Source: Pseudomonadota bacterium (lineage in GTDB: Bacteria > Pseudomonadota > Gammaproteobacteria > Pseudomonadales > Oceanobacteraceae). From it: DNA of 64,000 nt. Both the position numbers and the translations under genes were made by a program. This document shows positions 34,903 through 44,417 of this stretch, piece after piece. Under the pieces are notes generated by a model, which worked only from the letters and a program-made list of their open reading frames with translations, did not search any database and had not been told where the DNA came from. Position 1 is the stretch's first letter. Every line of letters starts with the position of its first letter. The stretch lies in assembly GCA_030145845.1 (NCBI GenBank), contig JAIXHJ010000008.1, positions 124,001-188,000 on the forward strand, given 5' to 3'.

Positions 34903-35880
34903 TCAGGGCAGCTGGTGGCGGGAGTGGGCGCTGCTGAAATCCAGCTGCGGGCCGGCAGGAATGATCCCGGTGGGATTGATGTTCTTATGGCTGAAGTAAT
35001 AGTGGCGCTTGATATGTTCCATATTCACGGTCTCAGCAATGCCCGGATACTGATACAGATCGCGCACAAAACCTGACAGCGCGGGGTAGTCGGCGATGCG
35101 TTTTAAATTGCATTTGAAGTGGCCGACGTAGACGGCATCAAAGCGGATCAGCGTGGTAAACAGGCGCCAGTCCGCTTCTGTCAGGTGACTGGTGCCGTTG
35201 TCATCGGTGACCAGCCAGCGCTGCGCTGTTAACCGCTGCTCCAGCCAGTCGAGGGTGGTAAACAGTTGGTCAAATGCCTGCTGATATTTTTCCTGGCTGG
35301 TGGCGAAACCGGCTTTATACACACCATTATTCACGCTGTGATAAACGCGCTCATTGATGGCATCAATCTGCTGCTGCAGTGCTGGCGGATAAAAATCCAG
35401 CGCGTTACCGGTGAGGCCGTTAAACGCTGAATTAAACATGCGGATAATTTCTGAGGATTCGTTGCTGACGATGCTGGCGGTCTGTTTATCCCACAGCACC
35501 GGTACGGTCACACGGCCGCTGTAGGTGGCGTCATGACGGGTATAAATCTGATGCAGGTATTGCGACTGATACAGGGCATCGCCACTGCTGCCGTTGCCAC
35601 TGTCAAAGGTCCAGCCCTGCTCCAGCATATCGGTGGCGACCACGGAGACGCTGATATGCGCGCTGAGATTTTTCAGTTCGCGGAAAATCAGGGTGCGGTG
35701 CGCCCACGGGCAGGCGAGCGAAACATACAGATGATAGCGGCCGCTGTCGGCGGCAAAGCCCGTGCTTCCATCGGCGCTGATCCAGTTTCTCAGTCTGGCA
35801 TCTTCGCGCTCAAAGGCGCCGCCGCAGGCGGCGGTGTCGTACCACTGATCGTGCCATTGGCCTTTTACCAGTAAGCCCAT
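34903..35880 (-). CDS. yqjG: Glutathionyl-hydroquinone reductase (YqjG/Xi-class GST)
   Basis: 325 residues, family length. The redox cysteine is in SLACPWAHRTLIFR (near residue 57), the Xi-class CPWA motif. VPVLWDKQTASIVSNESSEIIRMFN, YKAGFATSQEKYQQA, LTEADWRLFTTLIRFDAVY and HIKRHYYFSHKNINPTGIIP are further signatures. It reduces glutathionyl-hydroquinones with glutathione, in quinone detoxification. Single gene. Confidence 0.94.
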   Translation of the reverse strand: MGLLVKGQWHDQWYDTAACGGAFEREDARLRNWISADGSTGFAADSGRYHLYVSLACPWAHRTLIFRELKNLSAHISVSVVATDMLEQGWTFDSGNGSSGDALYQSQYLHQIYTRHDATYSGRVTVPVLWDKQTASIVSNESSEIIRMFNSAFNGLTGNALDFYPPALQQQIDAINERVYHSVNNGVYKAGFATSQEKYQQAFDQLFTTLDWLEQRLTAQRWLVTDDNGTSHLTEADWRLFTTLIRFDAVYVGHFKCNLKRIADYPALSGFVRDLYQYPGIAETVNMEHIKRHYYFSHKNINPTGIIPAGPQLDFSSAHSRHQLP

Positions 35881-35991
35881 GTTGCCTCCCGTTTCTGATG
35901 AATCAGTGCGGAGGTTAACAGCTGGGCGGTGGACAAAAAGCGCAAAATCCCGAACCGGGGATTCGGTTTTTACGAAAGATCGGCGTCCGGC

Positions 35992-37296
35992 TTACAGCAG
36001 TAGCCACAGCGAGACGAAGCCGCTGAGCAGGGAGACTATGATCGGCAGGGCAACGCGTATGCCCAGCGCTGTACGGCCGATGACCATGCTCAGTGCGGCT
36101 TTGAACAGGCTGTTGACGGTGGCGGCAATCAGAATACCGGTGGCGGCCACATTCAGATTCAGCGTGCCGGCATCCGACATACGCGACAGCGACAGGGTAA
36201 CGGCATCAATGTCGGTAATCCCGGAGACCGCGGTCAGCAGGTAAATACCGGCGTCGCCGAGCCATTCCCGCAGCCATTCTGCCAGTATCAGAATCAGCAC
36301 CAGCATGCCGCCAAGTACCAGCGCGGACTGCAGTTCCAGTGGGTTGCGCGCCAGTGCCGGCTGGCTGATGGCTGCTTTTTCGTGGCGCCGGCTGATCAGG
36401 AAAGCGGGCAGATACAGGGTCAGTGTCATCAGCGCGACCGGCAACACCAGCAGCTGCACCAGCTGCGGGCTGATCAGCAGACAGTAGAGCAGAATACGCG
36501 GAAACATGGTGCCACAGGCGATCAGAATTCCGGTGGCGAGTAAGGGGACATTCGCCGGTGAGGTGCGGGCCAGGCGGGAAAAATGCAGCGTCAGTGCGGT
36601 GGAGGAACTGAGTCCGGCAAACAGACTGGTAAACAGTACGCCTTTGCGTGGTCCGGCGATACGCACGGAAAAATAGCCGGTAAAGGATACTGAGGCGATC
36701 AGCACCACCATCCACCAGATTTCATAAGGGTTGAGGGCGCCGCCGGGACCAAGACCTTCGTCCGGCAGCAGCGGCAGCATCACCACAGAAATCAGCAGCA
36801 GCTTCAGCGCCGCATCCAGCTCATGCTCCTGCAGTTTGCGCAGGGCGGTGTGAATTTCGTTTTTGTTATCCAGAATGATGGTGGTGATCACCGCGGCCAT
36901 GGCGGCGATGACAAGCTCCCCGGCGGTGGTCATGGCACCGAAGGAGAAGGTCAGCAGCAGGCCGATAATGCCGGTGATGCTGACATTGTGCGTCTGCTGC
37001 GCCTGCACCCGGTAGCCGGTGATGGCAATGGCGGCGATCACCAGCAGCATGGCCGGTAAAAACCAGAAGGTCAGCTTGGTTGCCAGCAGGGTGGCAATGG
37101 CGCCGCTGAGTGAGGTCAGGGTGTAGGTACGGATACCGGCCACGCGGGCACCGGCTTCCTGCTGCCGTGACACCCAGCCGCGCTGCAGGCCGATCAGCGC
37201 GCCCAGCAGCAGGGCGATCAGCAGCTGAAACGCGGTTTCTGTCTGGCCATTCATCAGGTGTGATAAATCGCTGGCGGCTTTGATTGATTCGTCCAT
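35992..37296 (-). CDS. MgtC/SapB-DUF4010 integral membrane protein
   Basis: 434 residues and about 12 to 13 membrane helices. The first 150 residues are an MgtC/SapB domain (LLIALLLGALIGLQRGW, GIRTYTLTSLSGAIATLLAT); the rest is DUF4010 (GLSSSTALTLHFSRLART, TAVSGITDIDAVTLSLSRM, AATGILIAATVNSLFKAAL). This two-domain form is common in proteobacteria. Function is unknown; a link to magnesium or envelope stress is by family name only. Confidence 0.88.
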   Translation of the reverse strand: MDESIKAASDLSHLMNGQTETAFQLLIALLLGALIGLQRGWVSRQQEAGARVAGIRTYTLTSLSGAIATLLATKLTFWFLPAMLLVIAAIAITGYRVQAQQTHNVSITGIIGLLLTFSFGAMTTAGELVIAAMAAVITTIILDNKNEIHTALRKLQEHELDAALKLLLISVVMLPLLPDEGLGPGGALNPYEIWWMVVLIASVSFTGYFSVRIAGPRKGVLFTSLFAGLSSSTALTLHFSRLARTSPANVPLLATGILIACGTMFPRILLYCLLISPQLVQLLVLPVALMTLTLYLPAFLISRRHEKAAISQPALARNPLELQSALVLGGMLVLILILAEWLREWLGDAGIYLLTAVSGITDIDAVTLSLSRMSDAGTLNLNVAATGILIAATVNSLFKAALSMVIGRTALGIRVALPIIVSLLSGFVSLWLLL

Positions 37297-37310
37297 TTCC
37301 GGGCCTGTGA

Positions 37311-38816
37311 TCAGGTGCCGCAGAAGGTTCTCAATACCTGTTCCTGCGGCAATGGCGGAGTCTGATAGGCACTGAATTCCGCCGCGTCGTCGTAAGGGTT
37401 TGCCAGCGCTGATAATAAACGCTCAAACACCGAGAAGTCGCCTGTTTCCGCCGCGGCGATGGCTTCAGCAACGCGGTGATTGCGCGGAATCACCGCCGGG
37501 TTCACCGACTTCATCCGCTGTGTCGCCGCCTGCGGGCTGCTTTCCCGGGCTGCCAGCGCCGCCTGCCAGTCATCCAGCCAGTGATGCAGATCTTCTTCCA
37601 GCCGGGCGGAGCGGTGCACGTCGGGTAATTCAAACAGGGCAAATACCTCATGGCGGTCGCTGTCGTTGCTGGTGACAGCGCACAGGCGGCGGAAAAACAG
37701 GGTGAAATCGAGACCGGCCTGATCCAGCAGTGCCAGCAGCTGTTCCGCTCTTTCCTGGTCCCCCTCCTGCACCTGTGACAGACCGAGCTTGTGATTCATG
37801 CCCTGCTGCCAGGCCTGCTGTTGCCATTGGGCATAATCCTGCAGCACCGCGGTGGCCTGTTCCACCGCCTGCTTTTCTGTGCCGGGAAACAGCGACAGCA
37901 GGGTTTCCGCCAGCCGCGCCAGATTCCACTGACCGATGGCCGGCTGGTTCTGATAGGCGTAGCGGCCGTTGCGGTCGATGGCGCTGTAGACCGTCTGCGG
38001 GTGATAGGCGTCGATAAAGGCACAGGGGCCGTAATCAATGGTTTCACCGCTGATGGTCATATTGTCGGTATTCATCACGCCGTGGATAAAGCCGGTGTTC
38101 ATCCAGCGGGCAATCAGCTCTGCCTGGCGCTGACAGATGGCCCTGAACAGCTGCAGATAGCGGTCGTCGCGCTGGCGGTCGATGGCCGGGTAATGACGCT
38201 CCAGCACATGGTCGGCCAGCGTCCGCAGGGCGTCGGCATCACGGCGCAGGGCGAAATACTGGAAGGTACCGACACGGATGTGGCTGGATGCCACGCGGGT
38301 AAAGACGGCGCCGGGTTCCAGCTGTTCCCGGACCACGCGCTCACCGCTGCTCACCACTGCCAGCGCCCGGGTGGTGGGGATGCCGAGGGCGTGCATGGCT
38401 TCGCACATAATGTACTCCCGCAGCGCCGGGCCCAGTGGGCAGCGGCCGTCTCCCATGCGCGAAAATGGCGTGGTGCCGGCGCCCTTGAGCTGAATGTCCC
38501 ACAGGCGGCCACGGCCGTCGGCGACATCGCCGAGCAGGATGGCGCGGCCATCGCCCAGCTGCGGATTGAGGTGGCCGAACTGATGGCCACTGTAAGCCAT
38601 GGCCAGCGGCTCGGCATTGTCCGGTACGCGGTTACCGCTGAATACCTCGGCCAGCGTCTGCTCATCCACGCCGTCGGTGCTGATGCCCAGCTCAGTCGCC
38701 AGCGCCTGATTGAAGCGGATCAGCACGGGCTTTTTCACCGCCGTCGGCAGTACCCGGGCAAAAAAGGTATCCGGCAGTGAGGCATAGGCGTTACGGAAAG
38801 GAATATGCAGTGACAT
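37311..38816 (-). CDS. selO: SelO (YdiU), pseudokinase-fold protein AMPylase
   Basis: The start at 38816 (MSLHIPFRNAYASLPDTFFARVLP) gives 501 residues as in other bacterial SelO; upstream in-frame codons are not family-like. MAYSGHQFGHLNPQLGDGRAILLGDV, LQLKGAGTTPFSRMGDGR-type segments, RTHIRVGTF-like sequence (ASSHIRVGTFQYFA), FIHGVMNTDNMTISGETIDYGPCAFID and the C-terminal Cys in TFCGT (Sec in animals) are conserved. SelO transfers AMP from ATP to Ser/Thr/Tyr of redox-related proteins. The first 55 bases upstream separate it from the divergent asparaginase gene. Confidence 0.94.
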   Translation of the reverse strand: MSLHIPFRNAYASLPDTFFARVLPTAVKKPVLIRFNQALATELGISTDGVDEQTLAEVFSGNRVPDNAEPLAMAYSGHQFGHLNPQLGDGRAILLGDVADGRGRLWDIQLKGAGTTPFSRMGDGRCPLGPALREYIMCEAMHALGIPTTRALAVVSSGERVVREQLEPGAVFTRVASSHIRVGTFQYFALRRDADALRTLADHVLERHYPAIDRQRDDRYLQLFRAICQRQAELIARWMNTGFIHGVMNTDNMTISGETIDYGPCAFIDAYHPQTVYSAIDRNGRYAYQNQPAIGQWNLARLAETLLSLFPGTEKQAVEQATAVLQDYAQWQQQAWQQGMNHKLGLSQVQEGDQERAEQLLALLDQAGLDFTLFFRRLCAVTSNDSDRHEVFALFELPDVHRSARLEEDLHHWLDDWQAALAARESSPQAATQRMKSVNPAVIPRNHRVAEAIAAAETGDFSVFERLLSALANPYDDAAEFSAYQTPPLPQEQVLRTFCGT

Positions 38817-38933
38817 GACAGCCGGGATCTCAGGGTTGCGGACAGAACCGGCAGGATAGAACTGTGCCGGGTGGTGAGTCCAGCCGGTGTCTGTTTTATG
38901 ATGGCAGCCGACACAGCTTGCAGTGAAACCGTC

Positions 38934-39971
38934 ATGCCCACGCGTAAACACATTTATATCGTCTACACCGGCGGCACCATTGGTATGGTGCCGACCAGCC
39001 GCGGTCTGCAGCCACAGGCCGGCTGGCTGGAACAGAAGCTGCGTTCGCTGCCGGAGTTTACCCGCGCGGAGATGCCGGAGTTCACCCTGCACGAATATCA
39101 GCCGCTGTTGGACTCGTCGGATATGTCACCACAGCACTGGGGGCAGATTGCAGCGGATATTCTCGCCAATTACAGCCGCTACGATGGTTTTGTGGTGCTG
39201 CATGGCACCGACACCATGGCTTACACCGCTTCGGCGCTGTCGTTTATGCTGGCCGATCTGGGCAAGCCGGTGATCGTGACCGGTGCCCAGATTCCGCTGG
39301 GTGAGCTGCGTTCCGACGGCCACGATAATCTGCTTAATGCGCTGTATGTGGCGGCTTACCATCCCTGTGCCGAAGTCGGCCTGCTGTTCCATCACCGTCT
39401 GCTGCGCGGCAACCGCAGTACCAAGGTGAACAGCCGTGGTTTCAACGCCTTTGCCTCACCGGCCTGCGATCCTCTGCTGACACTGGGCATTGATGTGCAG
39501 CGCCGTTGTCCGCCATGGCAGGCGCTGCACAGCCGTACGCCGGAGTGGCAGCCGCTGCAGCCACAGCGGGTGGCGGTACTGACCCTGTATCCGGGCATGG
39601 ATTTCCGCCTGCTGCAGACGCTGCTGGAACAGCCGCTGGATGGACTGATTGTGCAGACGTTCGGTGCCGGTAATGGCCCGCAGCAGCCACAGTTGCTGGA
39701 TGCGCTGGCGGCGGCGACTGAACGCGGCACGGTGATCGTTAATCACAGCCAGTGCCAGCAGGGTGGCGTCAGTATGGGGGCTTACGCCGGCAGTCATGCG
39801 CTGGCGCAGGCGGGGCTGGTCGCCGCCGCCGATATGACGCTGGAAGCCACGCTGACCAAGCTGCATGTCCTGCTCAGCCGGTCCGGCGACCGGACGCAGG
39901 TGATCACTGCGGCCCGGCGACTGCTGCCACGGGCTCTGTGTGGTGAACTGACGGAGGCCGGCGATGAATGA
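38934..39971 (+). CDS. ansA: Type I L-asparaginase (cytoplasmic)
   Basis: The ATG at 38934 (MPTRKHIYIVYTGGTIGMVP) gives 345 residues, close to E. coli AnsA; upstream in-frame ATGs at 38871, 38898 and 38901 would add non-family leader. Catalytic Thr in YTGGTIGM (residue about 14) and Thr/Asp in VVLHGTDTMAYTASAL (about 90), Lys in the C-domain-adjacent stretch. It converts asparagine to aspartate and ammonia. The 3' end overlaps the next gene by eight bases. Confidence 0.92.
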   Translation: MPTRKHIYIVYTGGTIGMVPTSRGLQPQAGWLEQKLRSLPEFTRAEMPEFTLHEYQPLLDSSDMSPQHWGQIAADILANYSRYDGFVVLHGTDTMAYTASALSFMLADLGKPVIVTGAQIPLGELRSDGHDNLLNALYVAAYHPCAEVGLLFHHRLLRGNRSTKVNSRGFNAFASPACDPLLTLGIDVQRRCPPWQALHSRTPEWQPLQPQRVAVLTLYPGMDFRLLQTLLEQPLDGLIVQTFGAGNGPQQPQLLDALAAATERGTVIVNHSQCQQGGVSMGAYAGSHALAQAGLVAAADMTLEATLTKLHVLLSRSGDRTQVITAARRLLPRALCGELTEAGDE

Positions 39972-40323
39972 TCTGCTGCCGCTGGCGCAGGCGTTACACT
40001 GCGCGGCCGGTTTCGATGCTCAGGTGGCGGCGCTGCAGCAGCTGGGGCTGGAGGAAGCCGAGGCGGAACGCTGGGCAGAACTGATGCCGCTGGCGTTTGC
40101 CCGGGCGGCCTACCGCTTTCAGTTCAGCGGCCCTTACCCGCAGGATAAACAGCGTGATCTGCAGGGGTGGCCCCCCTACAGCGAAGATGCCATCTATCAG
40201 CAGGCCATGCGCTGGGCCTGTGACTGTGGCGCCATGGACAGGCTGGCGCCGGACGTGTTCAATCAGATCGTCCGCCTGAGTCCGGAGTGCGACTATATCC
40301 GCAGCCGCGCCGGCTTTGCCTGA
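39964..40323 (+). CDS. Small conserved-looking protein of unknown function, coupled to ansA
   Basis: 119 residues, acidic and Trp/Cys-containing, mostly helical (LEEAEAERWAELMPLAFARAAYRF, DAIYQQAMRWACDCGAMDRLAP). No membrane segment or signal peptide. I do not recognise the family. The overlap with ansA (GGAGGCCGGCGATGAATG, ribosome site inside ansA) argues that it is expressed and translated with it. Confidence 0.65.
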   Translation: MNDLLPLAQALHCAAGFDAQVAALQQLGLEEAEAERWAELMPLAFARAAYRFQFSGPYPQDKQRDLQGWPPYSEDAIYQQAMRWACDCGAMDRLAPDVFNQIVRLSPECDYIRSRAGFA

Positions 40324-40326
40324 GCG

Positions 40327-41325
40327 TCAGTGCTGCTGCAGTTGCTGCAGTAATTCCAGCGCCCGGATGCGTTTCCGGCGGTCATAAATATCATTGGTAA
40401 ACATCAGCTCATCGACCGGCATCTGCTGCACCAGCGCGTTGAGTTTCGAGGCCACACTGGCCGGTCCGCCACTGACTGACAGGGCGAGAAAATCCTGCAC
40501 CTGAGCCCTGCTGTAGTCACTCCAGATACCGTCCATGGACGCCACCGGTGGTGGCAGATACAGCGGCTTACCCTGCAGCAACGCCAGCACCCGCTGTTGC
40601 GAGCTGGTTTCCAGATAACGGGCTTCGTCATCGCTGTCGGCCAGAATGAGTGGCAGGCAGAGCATGGCATAAGGTTGCTGCAGATGTTCTGACGGCCGGA
40701 ACTGATGGCGGTACAGACTCAGCGCCTCGCGCGCCAGACGCGGGGCAAAGTGACCGGCAAAGGCATAGGGCAGACCACGCTGCGCCGCCAGCTGGGCACT
40801 GAACAGGCTGGAGCCGAGCAGCCAGACAGCCACCTGGCTGTGACGGCCGGGATAGGCCCGGATCTGACCGGCCGGATCACCTTCCCCCAGCAGCTGCTGT
40901 AACTCGGCCACTTCCTGCGGGAACTGCTCGGCATGCAGATCACTGCGGCGCAGTGCCCGGCTGGTTATGGCATCCGTGCCCGGCGCGCGCCCGAGACCGA
41001 GGTCAATCCGCCCCGGATACAGGCTGTCGAGGGTGCCGAACTGTTCGGCGATCACCAGCGGCGGATGATTCGGCAGCATGATGCCGCCGGAGCCGACCCG
41101 TATCTGTTGCGTGTGCGCTGCGACCTGACCGATCAGCACCGCGGTGGCGCTGCTGGCGATGCCTTCCATATTGTGATGTTCGGCCAGCCAGAAACGGCGG
41201 CAGCCCAGCCGGTCAGCCGCACGGGCATAATCCAGCATGGCCTGCAGGGTGGCGCTGACGGAAAAGCCCTGTGGCACCGAGGCCAGTTCCAGCAGGGAGA
41301 ATGGAATATCGTGCAGTGGTTTCAT
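40327..41325 (-). CDS. Luciferase-like flavin monooxygenase (LLM class, YhbW-like)
   Basis: 332 residues. [16 protein letters not shown] at the start, [72 protein letters not shown] and [24 protein letters not shown] are landmarks of the single-component FMN-dependent LLM group represented by E. coli YhbW. Reduced flavin would come from a separate reductase. Stop codon lies four bases from the stop of the convergent small gene. Confidence 0.9.
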   Translation of the reverse strand: MKPLHDIPFSLLELASVPQGFSVSATLQAMLDYARAADRLGCRRFWLAEHHNMEGIASSATAVLIGQVAAHTQQIRVGSGGIMLPNHPPLVIAEQFGTLDSLYPGRIDLGLGRAPGTDAITSRALRRSDLHAEQFPQEVAELQQLLGEGDPAGQIRAYPGRHSQVAVWLLGSSLFSAQLAAQRGLPYAFAGHFAPRLAREALSLYRHQFRPSEHLQQPYAMLCLPLILADSDDEARYLETSSQQRVLALLQGKPLYLPPPVASMDGIWSDYSRAQVQDFLALSVSGGPASVASKLNALVQQMPVDELMFTNDIYDRRKRIRALELLQQLQQH

Positions 41326-41424
41326 GCGCAGTCCGCTTCAGTGTCAGACCGACAGGCTGCCACAGTCATGGCGGAAATACAGGCCCCGGCGGGGAAAGGT
41401 TTGTTGCATAAAACAGACAGGCAC

Positions 41425-41447
41425 AAAAAAGCCCCGCACAGCGGGGC
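41425..41447 (-). terminator. Rho-independent terminator of the aldehyde dehydrogenase gene
   Basis: Stem GCCCCGC / GCGGGGC with a 3-base loop (41431-41447); read on the minus strand it is followed by TTTTTT (41430-41425). It lies 126 bases after the dehydrogenase stop, before the LLM gene. Confidence 0.8.
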
Positions 41448-41572
41448 AAAGGGTGCCATCAGGCGAGCCCCGACGAAAAACGCTCAGGTGACGGCAGTGA
41501 CGGCTGCTGGCCTGTGGATATCGTCGCGATGCCGGCGGGAAAAGCCAGCGGGCAGCGTTTCCCGCCGCCGCA

Positions 41573-43093
41573 TCAGAAGAAGCCGAGCGGATCGGTGCTG
41601 TAGCTGACCAGCAGGTTTTTGGTCTGCTGATAATGATCGAGCATCATTTTGTGTGTCTCGCGGCCGACGCCGGACTTCTTGTAACCACCGAAGGCAGCAT
41701 GTGCCGGATAGGCGTGGTAGCAGTTGGTCCACACACGGCCGGCCTGAATGCCGCGGCCCATACGGTAGGCACGGTTCATATCGCGCGACCAGACGCCGGC
41801 ACCGAGACCGAATTCGGTATCGTTGGCAATGGCCAGCGCTTCTTCCTCATCTTTGAATGTGGTGACAGCGACCACCGGACCGAAGATTTCTTCCTGAAAA
41901 ACGCGCATGTCGTTATTGCCTTTCAGCAGCGTCGGCTGAATGTAATAGCCGCTGCTCAGGTCACCGGCAAGGGATTCGGCACCGCCGCCGGTCAGGACTT
42001 CAGCGCCTTCCTGACGGCCGATTTCCAGATAGCCCATGATTTTGTCGAACTGCTCCTGCGATGCCTGGGCACCGACCATGGTTTCGGTATCGAGCGGGTT
42101 ACCACGTTTGATCTGACCGACACGCTCGATCACTTTCGCCATAAAGTCATCGTACATGCTTTCCTGAATCAGCAGACGGCTGGGACAGGTACAGACTTCA
42201 CCCTGGTTGAAGAATGCCAGTACCGTGCCTTCCACGGCCTTACTGAGAAAACTGTCTTCATGGTTCATCACGTCGGCGAAATAAATGTTCGGTGATTTAC
42301 CGCCCAGCTCAACCGTCGACGGAATAATATTTTCCGCGGCACATTTCATAATGTGTGCCCCCACCGGGGTGGAACCGGTAAAGGCAATTTTGGCGATACG
42401 GGTTGAGGTGGCCAGCGCCTGACCGGCTTCGGCACCAACGCCGTTAACAATGTTCAGTACCCCGGCCGGCAGCAGATCGCCGATCAGCTCCGCCAGCACC
42501 AGAATGGATACCGGTGTCTGTTCGGCGGGCTTCAGCACAATGCAGTTACCGGCTGCCAGTGCCGGTGCCAGTTTCCAGGCGGCCATCAGCAGCGGGAAGT
42601 TCCACGGAATAATCTGACCGACCACGCCCAGCGGTTCGTGAAAATGATAAGCCACCGTCGTTTCATCAATTTCACCGATGGTGCCTTCCTGCGCGCGGAT
42701 GCAGCCGGCGAAATAACGGAAATGATCGGCGGACAGCGGCACGTCAGCAGCGAGGGTTTCACGCACGGCTTTACCGTTGTCCCAGGTTTCGGCAACCGCC
42801 AGGGTTTCCAGATTGGCATCAATACGGTCAGCAATTTTTAACAGAATATTGGAACGTTCGGTAACCGACATTCTGCCCCAGGCATCTTTCGCCGCGTGGG
42901 CAGCATCCAGTGCCAGTTCAATATCGGCACCGTCGGAACGCGGCACCTGGCAGAACACCTGACCGTTGACCGGACTGATGTTATCCATGTAGCGGCCGTT
43001 GACGGGTTTGACCCAGTCACCGCCGATGTAGTTCTGATACTGTTCTTTGAAGGTGACGACAGAACCTGTCTGCCCGGGATTGGCATAAATCAT
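41573..43093 (-). CDS. exaC: NAD-dependent aldehyde dehydrogenase (ExaC/AcoD type)
   Basis: Start at 43093 ([21 protein letters not shown]), preceded by AAGGAGAA, gives 506 residues, the exact length of ExaC-type acetaldehyde dehydrogenases; the frame extends further upstream without family similarity. [61 protein letters not shown] (catalytic Cys near 303) and [13 protein letters not shown] are present. It oxidises short aldehydes to acids, as in ethanol or acetoin use. The divergent AraC gene is its likely regulator. Confidence 0.92.
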   Translation of the reverse strand: MIYANPGQTGSVVTFKEQYQNYIGGDWVKPVNGRYMDNISPVNGQVFCQVPRSDGADIELALDAAHAAKDAWGRMSVTERSNILLKIADRIDANLETLAVAETWDNGKAVRETLAADVPLSADHFRYFAGCIRAQEGTIGEIDETTVAYHFHEPLGVVGQIIPWNFPLLMAAWKLAPALAAGNCIVLKPAEQTPVSILVLAELIGDLLPAGVLNIVNGVGAEAGQALATSTRIAKIAFTGSTPVGAHIMKCAAENIIPSTVELGGKSPNIYFADVMNHEDSFLSKAVEGTVLAFFNQGEVCTCPSRLLIQESMYDDFMAKVIERVGQIKRGNPLDTETMVGAQASQEQFDKIMGYLEIGRQEGAEVLTGGGAESLAGDLSSGYYIQPTLLKGNNDMRVFQEEIFGPVVAVTTFKDEEEALAIANDTEFGLGAGVWSRDMNRAYRMGRGIQAGRVWTNCYHAYPAHAAFGGYKKSGVGRETHKMMLDHYQQTKNLLVSYSTDPLGFF

Positions 43094-43188
43094 GGAAATT
43101 CTCCTTGTTATTGTTTCGTCGGCAGGGCTCAGCAGGCCGCCGGGGTTGTGCAGGATCAGGCTATGTGATCTGATAAATGTCTGCTTGC

Positions 43189-43218
43189 CTGAGCGTCTGT
43201 ATGACTTTGCTGAGCGTC
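43189..43218. promoter_or_regulatory. Direct repeats, likely AraC-type operator
   Basis: CTGAGCGTC occurs at 43189-43197 and again at 43210-43218, exactly 21 bases apart (two helical turns), in the divergent region between the dehydrogenase and AraC genes. Two half-sites at this spacing on one face of the helix are the usual target of AraC-family activators. Confidence 0.6.
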
Positions 43219-43321
43219 CCGTTGCCCTGGTGCAGTCCGGAACGCCCGGAACCTTTTCCAGGCAAATAAAAACAATAAGGAAAACAAACAGATACTGCTG
43301 TCTGACAGCTCCGGAGGTGTT

Positions 43322-44263
43322 ATGCCGCACAACGCGTTGGCCGGTCAGGCCGCTTTTAACCGGCGTCAGATGATGGCCGGATCCGGTCCCCGGCAAATGG
43401 TGGAAAACCGCACCATCTTTGCAAGCCACGGCGCTGAACTGTCCATTTACGATACCTTTGCCAGTGCAGAAAAAGTCCGTCTGGAGGCCGAAGAAGTGCT
43501 GTACTGCGGCATGATCAGCGGCAAAAAAATCCTGCACGGAAAACAGCACTTTAATTCCGAATTCCTGCCGCACGAATCTTTTGTGATGGCACCGGGTGAA
43601 CGGGTGGATATTGATTTCCCCGAAGCCACACTGAATGATCCGACCAGCTGTCTGACGCTGGGCATCAGCCGTGAACGGCTGCGTCAGGTCTGTGATCAGC
43701 TCAATCAGAAAAACCCGTTACCGCAGGAGCTGGGTGAGTGGAGCCCGCAGCATGATCATGTGCTGCATGTGTTTCATACCGAAGCCACACAGCAGTTACT
43801 CGTACGTATTGTTGACAGCTTTATGAGCAATGATACGGACCGTGATCTGGTGCTGAATCTGGGCGTGACCGAATTATTGACCCGTATGCTGCGTCAGCAG
43901 GGGCGCAATTTCCTGCTGCACTGTGCGCGCAATGATCCGACCCTGAATGGTCTGACCGAAGTGGTGCGTTATATTGATGAGCATCTGGCGGAAGCCATTG
44001 ATGTTGAACGGCTGTGTAAAATTGCCTGCATGTCACGCAGCAAATTTTATCAGCAGTTCCGGCATGTAATGGGCACCGGGCCGATGGAGTATCTGCAACA
44101 ACGGCGGCTGGAACGGGCGCGGGAACTGATTGCCGGCGGACGGGGGATTACCGAAGTCTGCTACGAAGTGGGTTACGTCAGCCCCAGTCATTTTACCCGC
44201 CGCTTTCATCAGCAGTATGGGGTGTCTCCGCGGGATTATATGCTGCAGCATCAGCGCAGCTGA
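43322..44263 (+). CDS. AraC-family transcriptional regulator, probable activator of exaC
   Basis: 313 residues. The N-terminal 200 residues form an effector/oligomerisation domain of the AraC_N kind ([30 protein letters not shown]). Two helix-turn-helix units fill the C-terminus: [42 protein letters not shown] and [32 protein letters not shown]. Divergent from exaC with direct repeats between them. The inducer is likely an alcohol or aldehyde, by analogy with other AraC/aldehyde dehydrogenase pairs; inference. Confidence 0.88.
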   Translation: MPHNALAGQAAFNRRQMMAGSGPRQMVENRTIFASHGAELSIYDTFASAEKVRLEAEEVLYCGMISGKKILHGKQHFNSEFLPHESFVMAPGERVDIDFPEATLNDPTSCLTLGISRERLRQVCDQLNQKNPLPQELGEWSPQHDHVLHVFHTEATQQLLVRIVDSFMSNDTDRDLVLNLGVTELLTRMLRQQGRNFLLHCARNDPTLNGLTEVVRYIDEHLAEAIDVERLCKIACMSRSKFYQQFRHVMGTGPMEYLQQRRLERARELIAGGRGITEVCYEVGYVSPSHFTRRFHQQYGVSPRDYMLQHQRS

Positions 44264-44301
44264 TGCCATGGCAGTGTGTCAGCAGACGCACTGCCATAAG
44301 G

Positions 44302-44417
44302 TTTACCCGGCGGCGAATTCCGCCACATACTTTTACCCGGCGGCGAATACCGCCACATACTTTTACCCGGCGGCGAATACCGCCACTCACTTTTACCCGG
44401 TGGCGAATTCCGCCACC
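44302..44417. repeat. Four tandem 30-bp units at the 3' ends of convergent genes
   Basis: TTTACCCGGCGGCGAAT(T/A)CCGCC recurs with an exact 30-base period starting near 44302, 44332, 44362 and 44392; the linker varies (ACATAC, ACTCAC, ACCACG). Each unit holds a small hairpin GGCGG-CGAAT(A/T)-CCGCC. The last unit overlaps the final codons of the minus-strand hydrolase gene (VVAEFATG and TAA), so the array appears to be a tandem amplification of that gene's 3' end into the spacer. Possible bidirectional transcript end. Confidence 0.85.

Noticed and set aside
37791-38780. 329-codon open frame on the plus strand
   Set aside because: Antisense shadow of selO.
44302-44417. CRISPR-like array (four repeats of about 30 bases)
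   Set aside because: The units are directly tandem with no unique spacers and no cas genes are near; the sequence comes from the adjacent gene's 3' end.
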